This document shows, piece by piece, positions 27,201 through 38,674 of a DNA stretch of 64,000 bases; positions within the stretch are counted from its first letter, which is position 1; every line of letters starts with the position of its first letter. The notes below the pieces were generated by a model, which worked only from the letters and a program-made list of their open reading frames with translations, searched no databases and had not been told where the DNA came from. The stretch is taken from assembly GCF_964355755.1 (NCBI RefSeq), contig NC_092680.1, positions 1,369,001 through 1,433,000 on the forward strand, written 5' to 3'. Origin of the DNA: Antedon mediterranea. Lineage: Eukaryota > Echinodermata > Crinoidea > Comatulida > Antedonidae. Position numbers and translations under genes: made by a program.

Positions 27201-30200
27201 AGGTAATAAATACAAGTGTTTAATTTTTAATACCAGATTGATTGATTGATTCCAAGAAATGAACGGTTTATATCCACAACACTGTACTTGTCTTTGACTT
27301 GTTGATGGACAATAGGAACCAAGAAAGCCCACTGACCCGCTGTTTACCATCATTTATTTATTTTTTTATGACATATTTTTGTGGATAGGTGCCTTACCTA
27401 GATATAGTTCCATGAATGTACGATTTTAGAAACGATTTAAGCTCTGTCTACATTATCAATCTAGTTGACAAAAAAAAGTGTGATGTGCCTAAATATGGTA
27501 GTTATATGCTCAAATATGGTAGTGATATGACAACATCATGTCTGTATTATTGAAACATTTTAAGTACAACACAGGACCGAGAGCTGTACATAAAACATAG
27601 TATTTTATACTGATGTATTGTCCCTTTGACTGGGCACATCACATTTTTGTCTGTCAGTTTGATAGTGTAGACAGAGCTTTAGACTACCATGATGTGTTCT
27701 TTGATTTCTTGATGCGCAATGGCAACCAAGAATAGCACTGACCCTTGATTCTTGTTAACCATCATTTATTTATGCTTTTATCATGTGTTGTTTGTATCTG
27801 ATAGCCACCTGACCTAGATGAGTCTGATGAGTGCTATGATTTTAGAAGAGAAAGAATACTGATGCACAGAACACATCTATATTATCTAGATTATGAGTAC
27901 ACACCAGTAAGTTACTTAAGAATACTGATGCACAGAACACGTCTATATTATCTAGATTATGAGTACACACCAGTAAGTTACTTAAGAATACTGATGCACA
28001 GAACACATCTATATTATCTAGATTATGAGTACACACCAGTAAGTTACTTAAGAATACTGATGCACAGAACACATCTATATTATCTAGATTATGAGTACAC
28101 ACCAGTAAGTTACTTAAGAATACTGATGCACAGAACACATCTATATTATCTAGATTATGAGTACACACCAGTAAGTTACTTAAGAATACTGATGCACAGA
28201 ACACATCTATATTATCTAGATTATGAGTACACACCAGTAAGTTACTTAAGAATACTGATGCACAGAACACATCTATATTATCTAGATTATGAGTACACAC
28301 CAGTAAGTTACTTAAGAATACTGATGCACAGAACACATCTATATTATCTAGATTATGAGTACACACCAGTAAGTTACTTAAGAATACTGATGCACAGAAC
28401 ACATCTATATTATCTAGATTATGAGTACACACCAGTAAGTTACTTAAGAATACTGATGCACAGAACACATCTATATTATCTAGATTATGAGTACACACCA
28501 GTAAGTTACTTAAGAATACTGATGCACAGAACACATCTATATTATCTAGATTATGAGTACACACCAGTAAGTTACTTAAGAATACTGATGCACAGAACAC
28601 ATCTATATTATCTAGATTATGAGTACACACCAGTAAGTTACTTAAGAATACTGATGCATAGGACACGTCTATATTATCTAGATTATGAGTACACACCAGT
28701 AAGTTACTTAAGAATACTGATGCACAGAACACATCTATATTATCTAGATTATGAGTACACACCAGTAAGTTACTTAAGAATACTGATGCACAGAACACAT
28801 CTATATTATCTAGATTATGAGTACACACCAGTAAGTTACTTAAGAATACTGATGCATAGGACACGTCTATATTATCTAGATTATGAGTACACACCAGTAA
28901 GTTACTTAAGAATACTGATGCACAGAACACATCTATATTATCTAGATTATGAGTACACACCAGTAAGTTACTTAAGAATACTGATGCATAGGACACATCT
29001 ATATTATCTAGATTATGAGTACACACCAGTAAGTTACTTAAGAATACTGATGCACAGAACACATCTATATTATCTAGATTATGAGTACACACCAGTAAGT
29101 TACTTAAGAATACTGATGCACAGAACACATCTATATTATCTAGATTATGAGTACACACCAGTAAGTTACTTAAGAATACTGATGCACAGAACACATCTAT
29201 ATTATCTAGATTATGAGTACACACCAGTAAGTTACTTAAGAATACTGATGCACAGAACACATCTATATTATCTAGATTATGAGTACACACCAGTAAGTTA
29301 CTTAAGAATACTGATGCACAGAACACATCTATATTATCTAGATTATGAGTACACACCAGTAAGTTACTAAAGAATACTGATGCACAGAACACATCTATAT
29401 TATCTAGATTATGAGTACACACCAGTAAGTTACTTAAGAATACTGATGCACAGAACACATCTATATTATCTAGATTATGAGTACACACCAGTAAGTTACT
29501 TAAGAATACTGATGCACAGAACACATCTATATTATCTAGATTATGAGTACACACCAGTAAGTTACTTAAGAATACTGATGCACAGAACACATCTATATTA
29601 TCTAGATTATGAGTACACACCAGTAAGTTACTTAAGAATACTGATGCACAGAACACATCTATATTATCTAGATTATGAGTACACACCAGTAAGTTACTAA
29701 AGAATACTGATGCACAGAACACATCTATATTATCTAGGTTATGAGTACACACCAGTAAGTTACTTAAGAATACTGATGCATAGGACACATCTATATTATC
29801 TAGATTATGAGTACACACCAGTAAGTTACTTAAGAATACTGATGCACAGAACACATCTATATTATCTAGATTATGAGTACACACCAGTAAGTTACTTAAG
29901 AATACTGATGCACAGAACACATCTATATTATCTAGATTATGAGTACACACCAGTAAGTTACTTAAGAATACTGATGCATAGGACACATCTATATTATCTA
30001 GATTATGAGTACACACCAGTAAGTTACTTAAGAATACTGATGCACAGAACACATCTATATTATCTAGATTATGAGTACACACCAGTAAGTTACTTAAGAA
30101 TACTGATGCACAGAACACATCTATATTATCTAGATTATGAGTACACACCAGTAAGTTACTTAAGAATACTGATGCACAGAACACGTCTATATTATCTAGA

Positions 30201-33200
30201 TTATGAGTACACACCAGTAAGTTACTTAAGAATACTGATGCACAGAACACATCTATATTATCTAGATAATGAGTACACACCAGTAAGTTACTTAAGAATA
30301 CTGATGCACAGAACACATCTATATTATCTAGATTATGAGTACACACCAGTAAGTTACTAAAGAATACTGATGCACAGAACACATCTATATTATCTAGATT
30401 ATGAGTACACACCAGTAAGTTACTTAAGAATACTGATGCACAGAACACATCTATATTATCTAGATTATGAGTACACACCAGTAAGTTACTTAAGAATACT
30501 GATGCACAGAACACATCTATATTATCTAGATTATGAGTACACACCAGTAAGTTACTTAAGAATACTGATGCACAGAACACATCTATATTATCTAGATTAT
30601 GAGTACACACCAGTAAGTTACTTAAGAATACTGATGCACAGAACACGTCTATATTATCTAGATTATGAGTACACACCAGTAAGTTACTTAAGAATACTGA
30701 TGCACAGAACACATCTATATTATCTAGATTATGAGTACACACCAGTAAGTTACTTAAGAATACTGATGCACAGAACACATCTATATTATCTAGATTATGA
30801 GTACACACCAGTAAGTTACTTAAGAATACTGATGCACAGAACACATCTATATTATCTAGATTATGAGTACACACCAGTAAGTTACTAAAGAATACTGATG
30901 CACAGAACACATCTATATTATCTAGATTATGAGTACACACCAGTAAGTTACTTAAGAATACTGATGCACAGAACACATCTATATTATCTAGATTATGAGT
31001 ACACACCAGTAAGTTACTTAAGAATACTGATGCACAGAACACATCTATATTATCTAGATTATGAGTACACACCAGTAAGTTACTTAAGAATACTGATGCA
31101 CAGAACACGTCTATATTATCTAGAATATGAGTACACACCAGTAAGTTAGTAATGTATATTTAAAGTCATATGTCATGCTATACAAATAGAAGTTAACATT
31201 ATTATTTGATAAAAGTTGGGTAGAAGAAGTCTACACTATTAAAACTAGTGTGTGATGTGTGATGTGCCCAGATATGGTAGTGATATGACATCATCATGTC
31301 CATATATAGACACATCACATTTTTGTTGTCACATCAAGTTTGATAGTGTAGACAGGGCTATAGAACCTTCAGTGTAGATTTGTTTGTCAACAAAGTGAAG
31401 TGTGCATGCTATATATTTTTTTTTTCAGAAACCAGATGGCAATGATGTGACGTTAGTAGCTCAGCTTTCTATGGATAGATTGCAAATGCTAGAAGCTCTC
31501 TGTAAACATTGGGATGGTAGGTCTACTTACTGTCATTCTGGTGGAAATATATACTTTTATATACTTTGTTGAAATATTGTATGAAAATATGGTAATTTAT
31601 GGGACTGATTAATACAATCATAGCTACAGTGATGTAAAATTAAATTTATATAATATTTATTTTCTAAATCAAATGTACTTTTTTTATTTATTAATTTTTT
31701 GTAAACACCAATTTAGTCTTAATAAGAACATTATTTTAAGCTGGGAAAACATGGCTCTGTAAATACACACTACAGTCATTGTCAATAAACATCGTTTGCA
31801 AATATTAAAATTAAGATTAATATAGCGAAAAATCATTATGAAACTGATTCACAATATTTAATTAACAATTATTTATATTTTTTTTAACAGGACCAATGAG
31901 TCTTGCAGTTTATATGTCAGATGCTGATGCTCAACAGTTTTTAGTTTATGTGCAAACATCTGAAATATTAAGAAGTAGAAAAGACGTTAGTTATCATGTT
32001 GTTTATAAAGATGGGGTAGGTTATTGAATTTATTTATCTGTTATAATAATGCTAGAAGTTCTCTCATGTACAAACATCCGAAATATTAAAAAGTAGAAAA
32101 GATGTTTTCATTTTGTTTATGAGATTAATATGCTTGATTCTTTTAAATTATATTTTGTCCTTTTATGCTGTTTTATGTTTCACTTTCTTTACAAAATACT
32201 ATAAAAGTAGAATTATTTTCAAAGAACGCAACTTTTAGACATTTTTACATTGGCCTTTTATTGTATGTTTTTCTTTTGATAGCTACTTTAAATGCGAACA
32301 TCTTTGCCTTTTTTTAATCCATCCATCCAGAAATTTCTATTTCTTATAGTATGTCTTCAATTTTTCAATAAGTTTAAATAAAAAATAAATAAAAAATGAC
32401 CAGTTCAAACTTGAGTTATACGAATTTCTGCTTTTTGTAGTATGTCTTTAATTTGTCAAAAAGTAAAAAAAAAAAATTTAATAAATGACCTGTTTGCACT
32501 TTTATGTGCATTATTGTTGTTTATTTCTATAGCAATTTTACCCTGTTAATCACCTACGCAACACAGCTTTAAACGAGGTCAAGACGCCGTATGTGTTCCT
32601 GGCTGATATAGACTTTTTACCAATGTATGGATTATATAGCTATCTTAGAAAGATGATCAGTACATTGGATGTAGCCAATACTAATAAGGTACTGTACAAC
32701 ACTCTATTATGCATCAATTATTTAAGGCTTTAAAGTATGCGTTATATAAGCTCTGTCTACACTATCAAACTAGTTTGACAAAAAAAGTGTGATGTGTCCA
32801 AATGTGGTAGTGATATGCTTAAATATGGTAGTGATATGACATTATCATGTCCATATATGGGCATATCACATTTTTTTGTCACATAAAGTTTGATAGACAG
32901 AGCTTGAAGAGTATCTTTCTACTATCTAAGTTTATTAGTCTCTTTTTTGTTTTGTTCTATGATTGTATAATTTAAACTACAATAAAAAGTGCATTTTATT
33001 TAATACCCAAAAAAAAGTATCTGCTAAAATAAATAATTTAATAAAACAAAAGTTTTAAAAAGGGTTTTAATTTCCTTAAAATCTATGATCTTTTAAGGTT
33101 TTGTCCTAAAGCTCTGTTTACACTATCAAGCGTTATGTGACAACAAAATGTAATGTGCCAAAATATGGACATGATGATGTCATCACTACCATATTTGAGT

Positions 33201-35125
33201 ATATCACTACCATATTTAGGCACATCACACTTTTTTTGTCAATCTAGTTTGATAGTGTAGACAGAGCTTAAGGCTGGTCATTTGATGTTCAAATAAACTC
33301 CTGAATTAAAGAAAATATATACTAATTGGGTTAAAATAAATTGTTTTTCAGGCTTTAGTTGTTCCTGCTTTTGAAACTCTTCATTACAGAATCAATTTTC
33401 CAAAATCCAAAACTGATTTATTACACATGTTGGACATGGGTTCGTTGTTTACCTTTCGTTATCACGTGTGGCAGAAAGGTCACGCCCCTACAAACTTTCC
33501 AAAATGGAGGATATCAACAATGCCATATAAGGTAAACATATTATATCATAAATTTTTTTTTCATTTTATAAAATTATATATAAATATACAAACTCTGGCA
33601 AAAATGGAAAAGGAAAATTAAATGCATAAATATAATGAAAATAGGTCAGAGAATGAAGGCAAATGCCTGGAGGATGAAGACAAACATCTTGTGGCCTTAA
33701 TAATTAAATAAATAAACTCTGGTATGGAATTTCTACAGTGAAATACTCTACTACTTATAGTTACACTAATATGTCTTTTTTTCTGTTATGACAATGAAAA
33801 ATAAATGACTAGTTATTAAAATAATTACGATGTAAGTTCACATACAGCCACAAACTCATCATAGTACTATACACTGGGAGAACAGTGTTTGACTGAAGAG
33901 GCCACCCAGTATAAAGAATAAATCATAATAATAACATTGAATTTTACTTTGTACAAAAAAAAATGATTATAATTATTTTATCTATGCTCAGAATTGCTCA
34001 TTTTTACCGCATTGTCTTTTTTCAGATACAATGGGATACTGATTTTGAACCATACATCGTTATTAAGAAAGACTGCCCTCAATATGATAAACGGTTTGTT
34101 GGATTTGGATGGAACAAGGTTGCACAGATTATGGAAATTGACGCCCAGGGGTAAGTTGTACTTGTTGGCCCTTTAGTACAAACTGCACCACAACACACAT
34201 AAATAAATAATTACAACACTTGGCTTATACAACATTCTATAAAACATGATTAATAGTTTTAAATATCGAAAATCAGCAATTACAATACACATTTACACAC
34301 ACATATCAATTATTATACAATAGTGAACGTTTTGAGTGCAATAGTACAAATAATTTCTTGAGATGAAAATATAACAAGTTTTCATCTTTCAGTGCTCTCT
34401 TTTTTATGAATTTTTTACTGAATAAATCAAATAAAAATTATTTTTTCCCAGTGCATGAATATAAAACATTGCAGTACTAGCATCTAGCATCGCACTCTCG
34501 ATGACATAATTAATAGTTCAATAGAATAATTATTGAATAATCCAATCAAACGACAAAATAATGCCTTCATAGATCGTTGTACATACAGTATATGATTTGA
34601 TACAGATGTATTATTTCCACAATCTGTATATATTCCCTATTGTTGTTTTAGGTATGAATTCGTAGTGCTTCCAAACTCATTTATTATCCACATGCCGCAT
34701 ACCCCAAGTTTTGATATTGCAAAATTTAGATCAAGCTCAACATACAGAAAGTAAGTTCAACATTTATTACACTGGACATCATTCTCTGGTTCACAGTGTC
34801 TGGTTTTGCCAAAGAGGTTATATAATTAACTAGAGAGTGAAGTCAAGTGATCCTAAAAGGGCAAGGACTTAAAATGATCACAATATATATATCTGTTAAA
34901 AATAATAAATAGTATTTTATATAAAATTAATAACCTAAAATGGAAGAACCACATTAATAAGAATATATGTTTTTTAATTGGCATTGATAAAAACTGATAC
35001 AGTATTTAAAATATATTTTATTTTTCATTTGATACAGATGTTTGAAAATATTAAAAGATGAATTCAGAAAAGATCTGTCCAAAAAATATGGTTTTGGTGC
35101 TCTCAAATATGTTGCCACAGAATGA
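21259..35125 (+). CDS. LARGE1: LARGE xylosyl/glucuronyltransferase, 18 exons, complete
   Basis: Golgi type II enzyme that polymerises the xylose-glucuronate matriglycan on alpha-dystroglycan. Exons: 21259-21361, 21817-21916, 22599-22722, 23189-23360, 23926-23960, 24362-24457, 25181-25342, 25829-25960, 26310-26405, 27008-27202, 27805-27906, 31429-31516, 31891-32015, 32533-32688, 33352-33531, 34026-34150, 34652-34750, 35038-35125; all boundaries are GT/AG and phases join, giving about 725 aa (human LARGE1 756). Order: short cytosolic tail, membrane anchor (about residues 12-31), coiled-coil stem, xylosyltransferase domain with DTD at about 215-217 ([11 protein letters not shown]), glucuronyltransferase domain with DID at about 535-537 ([13 protein letters not shown]), C-terminus [10 protein letters not shown]. 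Near-identical family blocks include [22 protein letters not shown] and [11 protein letters not shown]. Exon 11 here uses the first of about 50 tandem donors. LARGE2 cannot be excluded as co-orthologue. Confidence 0.95.
21941..22072. repeat. 21-bp minisatellite in LARGE intron 2
   Basis: About five to six copies of TATGTTATATTGCACTTAT, starting some 25 bases after the exon 2 donor. Confidence 0.75.
22743..22857. mobile_element. palindromic MITE copy 1
   Basis: Begins AAGCTCTGTCTACACCATC and ends GATAGTGTGAACGGAGCTT; near-perfect self-complementary ends. First of a family (here called the GCTCTGTCTACA family) spread through the introns of LARGE and CTC1. Confidence 0.8.
24458..24745. repeat. 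48-50-bp minisatellite abutting LARGE exon 6 donor
   Basis: About six copies of a unit containing ACCAAGAGGGAATTCAGGAG and GGGGTATAAAAGGGGACC, beginning directly after the exon 6 splice donor. Copies of TATAAAAG resemble TATA boxes; probably coincidental. Confidence 0.85.
24934..25131. mobile_element. hAT-type MITE in LARGE intron 6
   Basis: 198 bp with termini CAGTGGCGTAA and TTACGCCACTG, flanked by an 8-bp duplication GAACCACC/GAACCAAC (one mismatch). CAGTGGCG-type ends with 8-bp duplications are typical of non-autonomous hAT elements. It sits 49 bp before exon 7. Confidence 0.8.
26337..26570. repeat. 95-bp tandem duplication of LARGE exon 9 3' end plus donor
   Basis: The last 65-70 bases of exon 9, its donor (GAG|GTAACT) and about 25 intron bases are repeated at 26432 and again, in part, at 26527 (2.4 copies). 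The second copy keeps an intact donor, so a cryptic 5' splice site lies 95 bases downstream; using it would shift the frame. Confidence 0.9.
26811..26972. repeat. 82-bp direct duplication in LARGE intron 9
   Basis: Two near-identical copies starting GATACCAGGTGAGGTTCAAA at 26811 and 26893. Confidence 0.8.
27439..27679. mobile_element. palindromic MITE copy 2, interrupted
   Basis: Ends AAGCTCTGTCTACATTATC and GATAGTGTAGACAGAGCTT. About 80 bases inside (27548-27620, AAGTACAACACAGGACCGAG) are not part of other copies and recur at 25470-25540. Confidence 0.8.
27853..31149. repeat. 66-bp x ~50 array copying LARGE exon 11 end and its 5' splice site
   Basis: The unit contains the last 52 bases of exon 11 (from AATACTGATGCACAGAACAC to GAGTACACACCA), the donor GTAAGT and eight intron bases (TACTTAAG). 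It repeats with exact 66-bp period about 50 times with very few changes (CATAGGACACGT variants, TTACTAAAG variants). As 66 is 3 x 22, later donors would keep frame and add multiples of 22 residues ([19 protein letters not shown] plus RIL) until a copy with TACTAA introduces a stop (first at 29368-29370). The first donor (27907) gives the family-length protein. Confidence 0.95.
31228..31362. mobile_element. palindromic MITE copy 3
   Basis: Degenerate left end (GTCTACACTATTAAAAC), right end TTTGATAGTGTAGACAGGGC; just after the 66-bp array. Confidence 0.7.
32071..32118 (+). repeat. decayed partial copy of LARGE exon 13 in the next intron
   Basis: CAAACATCCGAAATATTAAA and AAGTAGAAAAGATGTT match exon 13 (31955-32000) about 118 bases upstream with a few substitutions. 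Not translatable in context. Confidence 0.7.
32747..32905. mobile_element. palindromic MITE copy 4
   Basis: AAGCTCTGTCTACACTATCA to GATAGACAGAGCTT, in LARGE intron 14. Confidence 0.8.
33109..33269. mobile_element. palindromic MITE copy 5
   Basis: AAGCTCTGTTTACACTATCA to GATAGTGTAGACAGAGCTT, in LARGE intron 14, only 200 bp from copy 4 and in the other orientation of its interior. Confidence 0.8.
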
Positions 35126-35205
35126 AGAAATCTGCCATCTATTTATTTTATAGTATTTATTGAAGGGTAACTGTTGACATGAAAGGTTTATAATGCTGCC
35201 TTAAA

Positions 35206-35331
35206 AAGGCTACACTATCAAACAATTTCGACAAAAAAAGTGTGATGTGCTTAAATATGGTAGTGATATATCCAAATATGGGCACATCACATTTTTTTTT
35301 CACATAAAGTTTGATAGTGTAGACAGAGCTT
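35206..35331. mobile_element. palindromic MITE copy 6
   Basis: Left end truncated (GGCTACACTATCAAAC), right end GATAGTGTAGACAGAGCTT; lies 80 bases after the LARGE stop codon, probably in its 3' UTR. Confidence 0.75.
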
Positions 35332-36490
35332 AAGGCTTTTGACATAACTTGGGCTTAACTCAAATCCGGTTGGTGAGCATTCAGGATGGTAGATGTTTGT
35401 ATAAGGACTCTGTTTGGTCAATTTAATGTTTGTTTTTGTCTACCATACCAAACAAAAGCTTGCTATAGAGTCTTTGACACCTGTTTCGGCTCCGGCAAAC
35501 AAAATCGAACCTCAATGTTCTGTTTTTACGACGCATCACGCGGCTACGCACATCGATTGAAACATTTATTAGGAAGATTTATAATCACTTTCACAAATCA
35601 AAGAATAATCGCAGGTTTCTCTGTAAATCGTGTAATTGTTTCATATACTTTTTATTGTCCGAAAAATTGGTCTTTCAGCAAATAAATGATTGTAAAGATT
35701 TAAAGTATTTTATTTTGTTTATGATTTATGATATGGTTTGATTTCTAAGCACAAATTGTGTATTGATGTATTTTATTACAGAAATAATACATGAAATGTT
35801 ACTAAATTGATAATAAACTAAATTTAAAGTTAAAATAAGGTAACGGGTCATTAATATAAGATTTTATTGACAAATTCACTCTTTCCTGTGTACAATTCAT
35901 GCAAGATTCCAACAAAATCATGTATGTGTTTTTTAGATTTTGCCATTTTATATACAATCCATTATTTTTATAATCATTAAATGTTATTGGACAACACTAT
36001 ATATAGTCTTCCCGATTCCTTCCCCATTTATCAATCCTTTGATCTCTTCCTATTAATACATGCATTTTGACATTTTTAAATGGTACACATTTCACACAGT
36101 TAGGTACATTTGTTTTCTTGCTAAGTTATTTGTGAACAATATGATATAATTTATATATAATATTTTTAATTGAAAATATTACGTAAAATATGAACTTTAA
36201 AAGAAATTTATTTTTTTCTGTACAATTATGACCGTTGTTACCATTAACTTGTTTTTAGTAAATTATAATCTTGAAGTTCATATATGTTTTCAGTTGTAAT
36301 AATGATATTTATTTGGCATGTCATCAAGCACAATCTTGCCGGAAGACAGCAATAGGTATAGGCAGATATAGCGGTCTTGCTGTACGCAGATGTAGAGTGG
36401 TGCTTTTTGTTATAACTATATTCTTTAAAATGTACATCTAGGCCCCAATTACAGGTGTCTCACCATAAATAAGGAACCCCTTTCCATTTA

Positions 36491-36624
36491 AAGCTCTGTC
36501 TACGCTATCAAACTAAAAACAAAAAGGTGTGATGTGCCCAAATATGGTAGTGATATTCCCAAATATAGTAGTTATATGGCACATTGTATTTTTTTTTGTC
36601 ACATAAATTTGATAGTGTAGACAG
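36491..36624. mobile_element. palindromic MITE copy 7
   Basis: AAGCTCTGTCTACGCTATC to GATAGTGTAGACAG; intergenic. Confidence 0.75.
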
Positions 36625-36935
36625 TTTACAAATAAAAACAAATTATGTACATGATTGTTGCTTGTTTCAGTGTGTACTTACTACCTCTTTCCCTTTAGTC
36701 ATCACATAAAGTTAGATTGATTAAATAATTGTAATTATGAAGTGTTTTAACTTGTAAATGTAATATTTTATATTTGATCAAATAAATCAATTGCTAAAAG
36801 GTTGTGTACTGCAATATTAATTTGTGTAAAAAAAACTTTATGTTAACAGGCTGATTTAGAAAAACTATTTGAAAACAAACAATTTGAAAACACAATTTTT
36901 GTTTTACATGGAATATTTTCCATCCAATAAAATGT

Positions 36936-37949
36936 CTACTCGTCTTCAGTGTTTTCAGTTGATGATCCCAGTAAGATGAATCCCAGACCCTGCAAACAAA
37001 ATAAAACTCTATAAACAATTTGTTAAAAAAACAAATGCTATTATTAGAACCAGTCTCCCTTATTCACTTATTGAACTTTTACAACTTCAGAAACACGTCC
37101 AACCACCATGAAGCGCCCTCTACTCTAAATTGTTTTAACTATAATTACAGTGTAATCTGGTGTGAACAGATTTACCTTCCAGTGACTGGGTCTATCTTTG
37201 AATGGATTGTCACGCAAGTCAACTTTGGTGAGCTTCGCAAGTCCAACAAGGTGATCATCTGGTACACTAGACACATTATTTTTTGACAAAAGCAAAGTGT
37301 TCAATCGAGTTTGCTTCAAACAACACAGCGGGACACTTTCCAAATCATTATCGCTCAAGTCAAAATAAGAGAAATTTCTAAGCTTTGAAAAGGATTCTGG
37401 AATGTGCGTTAGTTTATTAGATGCTAGGCTTAACCACTGAAGTTGTTGAAGATTGCCGAGTTCTGAAGGAAGGTCTCGTAAATGATTATCTCTTGCGCCC
37501 AGTTTTTTTAGTTTCTGTAGCAAGCCTAACTCGGGAGGTAGTGCTGTAAGTTGTGCACCAACAATCCAAAGTTGTTCCAAACTGCTAAGATCCCCAATTT
37601 CTGGTGGAAGAAACCCCAATTGATTATGGCTCAAACTGAGATACTTTAGATTGATAAGCTGACCAAACCCAGAGGGAAGGACTGTGAGGCTGTTATAATC
37701 CAATGACAATTCTTGAAGGTTTATCAAAGAGACAAGTTCAGTGGGTGGCATAATGAGGTCATTATTGTTCAGGAGCAATCGTTTGCAGTGAGAAAGACGT
37801 TGGATAACTGGAGGTAGTATTTTAATGTTACGATGACTAAGGTTGACAGTTTTTTCCTGTTTCATAGATATTTCTGCAACATACTCTTCAACCTTTAGTG
37901 TGTTGGAGAGGACACTACTCTGTTGATCTCCCCCAGCAGACTTGTCCAT
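36936..37949 (-). CDS. leucine-rich-repeat protein, two exons
   Basis: Exons 37176-37949 and 36936-36989 join in phase 0 (HWK|GLGFILLG) to give 275 aa. The start MDKSAGGDQQ is preceded by A-rich sequence and nothing in frame. The body is about nine leucine-rich repeats of the 23-residue intracellular type (LxxLxLxxNxLxxLPxxxGxL), for example LQELSLDYNSLTVLPSGFG and LQWLSLASNKLTHIPESFS, closing with a capping stretch (LTKVDLRDNPF) and an acidic tail STENTEDE. No signal peptide or membrane segment, so probably cytosolic and a protein-interaction scaffold, as in the LRRC57/SHOC2-like group. I cannot assign an orthologue. Confidence 0.85.
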
Positions 37950-38674
37950 TTTTATGCTAACATTGCATCTCTATATACACACAATTCAATCTTAAAGAAA
38001 AAAAGACAAATTAAAGATGTTTATTGACCAAATTATTACATTTATTAAATAAATTGTAAGTTTGAATATCAATATAGTATCATATTCTTAGCCACAGCAT
38101 ATGCTATGACACCCTACTAGAGGCAGGTTGCTCCTCTAGGTCTAGAGAAGTACGCGAGTCTGAGTATTTCGGTGGCCAGTCAGTACACAGTACCTGTTTT
38201 TGTTTTTGCAGGCCTACTATAACTAGGCCTAGCCTACTACTACTGTACTAGTACTAAGTAGTAGGGCTAGTCTAGTCTAGGCCTATTTATAGCTAGCTAG
38301 TAGGCTAGGCCTAGGCCTATAGGCCTTTTGGCCTAGCTAGAGTATCACTAATTAGCCTAGGCTATACACTGTAGCTTATCTACTTTATTTAGCTATTCAA
38401 ATTCAACGTCACGCATTGTGACGTTTATATAGTTTGTGATGTTTATATAAATTGTTGTTTAAAATGTAAAAATATACTTATAAAATACAGGTCAACAGAA
38501 AACACTGTCGGCGGAGCTAGAAAAACGACTCATGCATGCAATTTGTAAACAAAAACAAAGTCAAGCGACCTCAACGTTTTGGTAGTAAAATAAACAGCTC
38601 CCTCTCTTGACGCGGTTGATTCAAAATGTAAACAAAACTCGTGTCGCTCATTTAAATGAATAATTTACAGTAAA
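37950..38674. promoter_or_regulatory. putative bidirectional promoter between LRR gene and CTC1
   Basis: 725 bp separate two divergent start codons. It contains an AGGCCTAG-rich tract (38208-38370) and CG dinucleotides around 38500-38660, more than in the A+T-rich surroundings. Shared promoter use is inferred from the arrangement only. Confidence 0.45.

Larger units (their letters stand above)
35126..36935. other. LARGE 3' UTR and spacer between convergent genes
   Basis: Follows the LARGE stop. AATAAA-type signals occur near 35682 and 35812, so the LARGE transcript could end there. Contains MITE copies 6 and 7. Short open frames (for example 35386-35685) have no recognisable content. Confidence 0.45.

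Noticed and set aside
27842-31138. 1098-residue minus-strand and several plus-strand open frames in the 66-bp array
   Set aside because: The period is a multiple of three, so several frames stay open automatically; the sequence is the copied exon 11 end of LARGE on the plus strand.
27853-31149. CRISPR-like array
   Set aside because: Direct repeats have no unique spacers, and the context is a eukaryotic gene.
35386-35685. 99-residue plus-strand frame after LARGE
   Set aside because: No recognisable domain, lies in the probable 3' UTR, no splice support.
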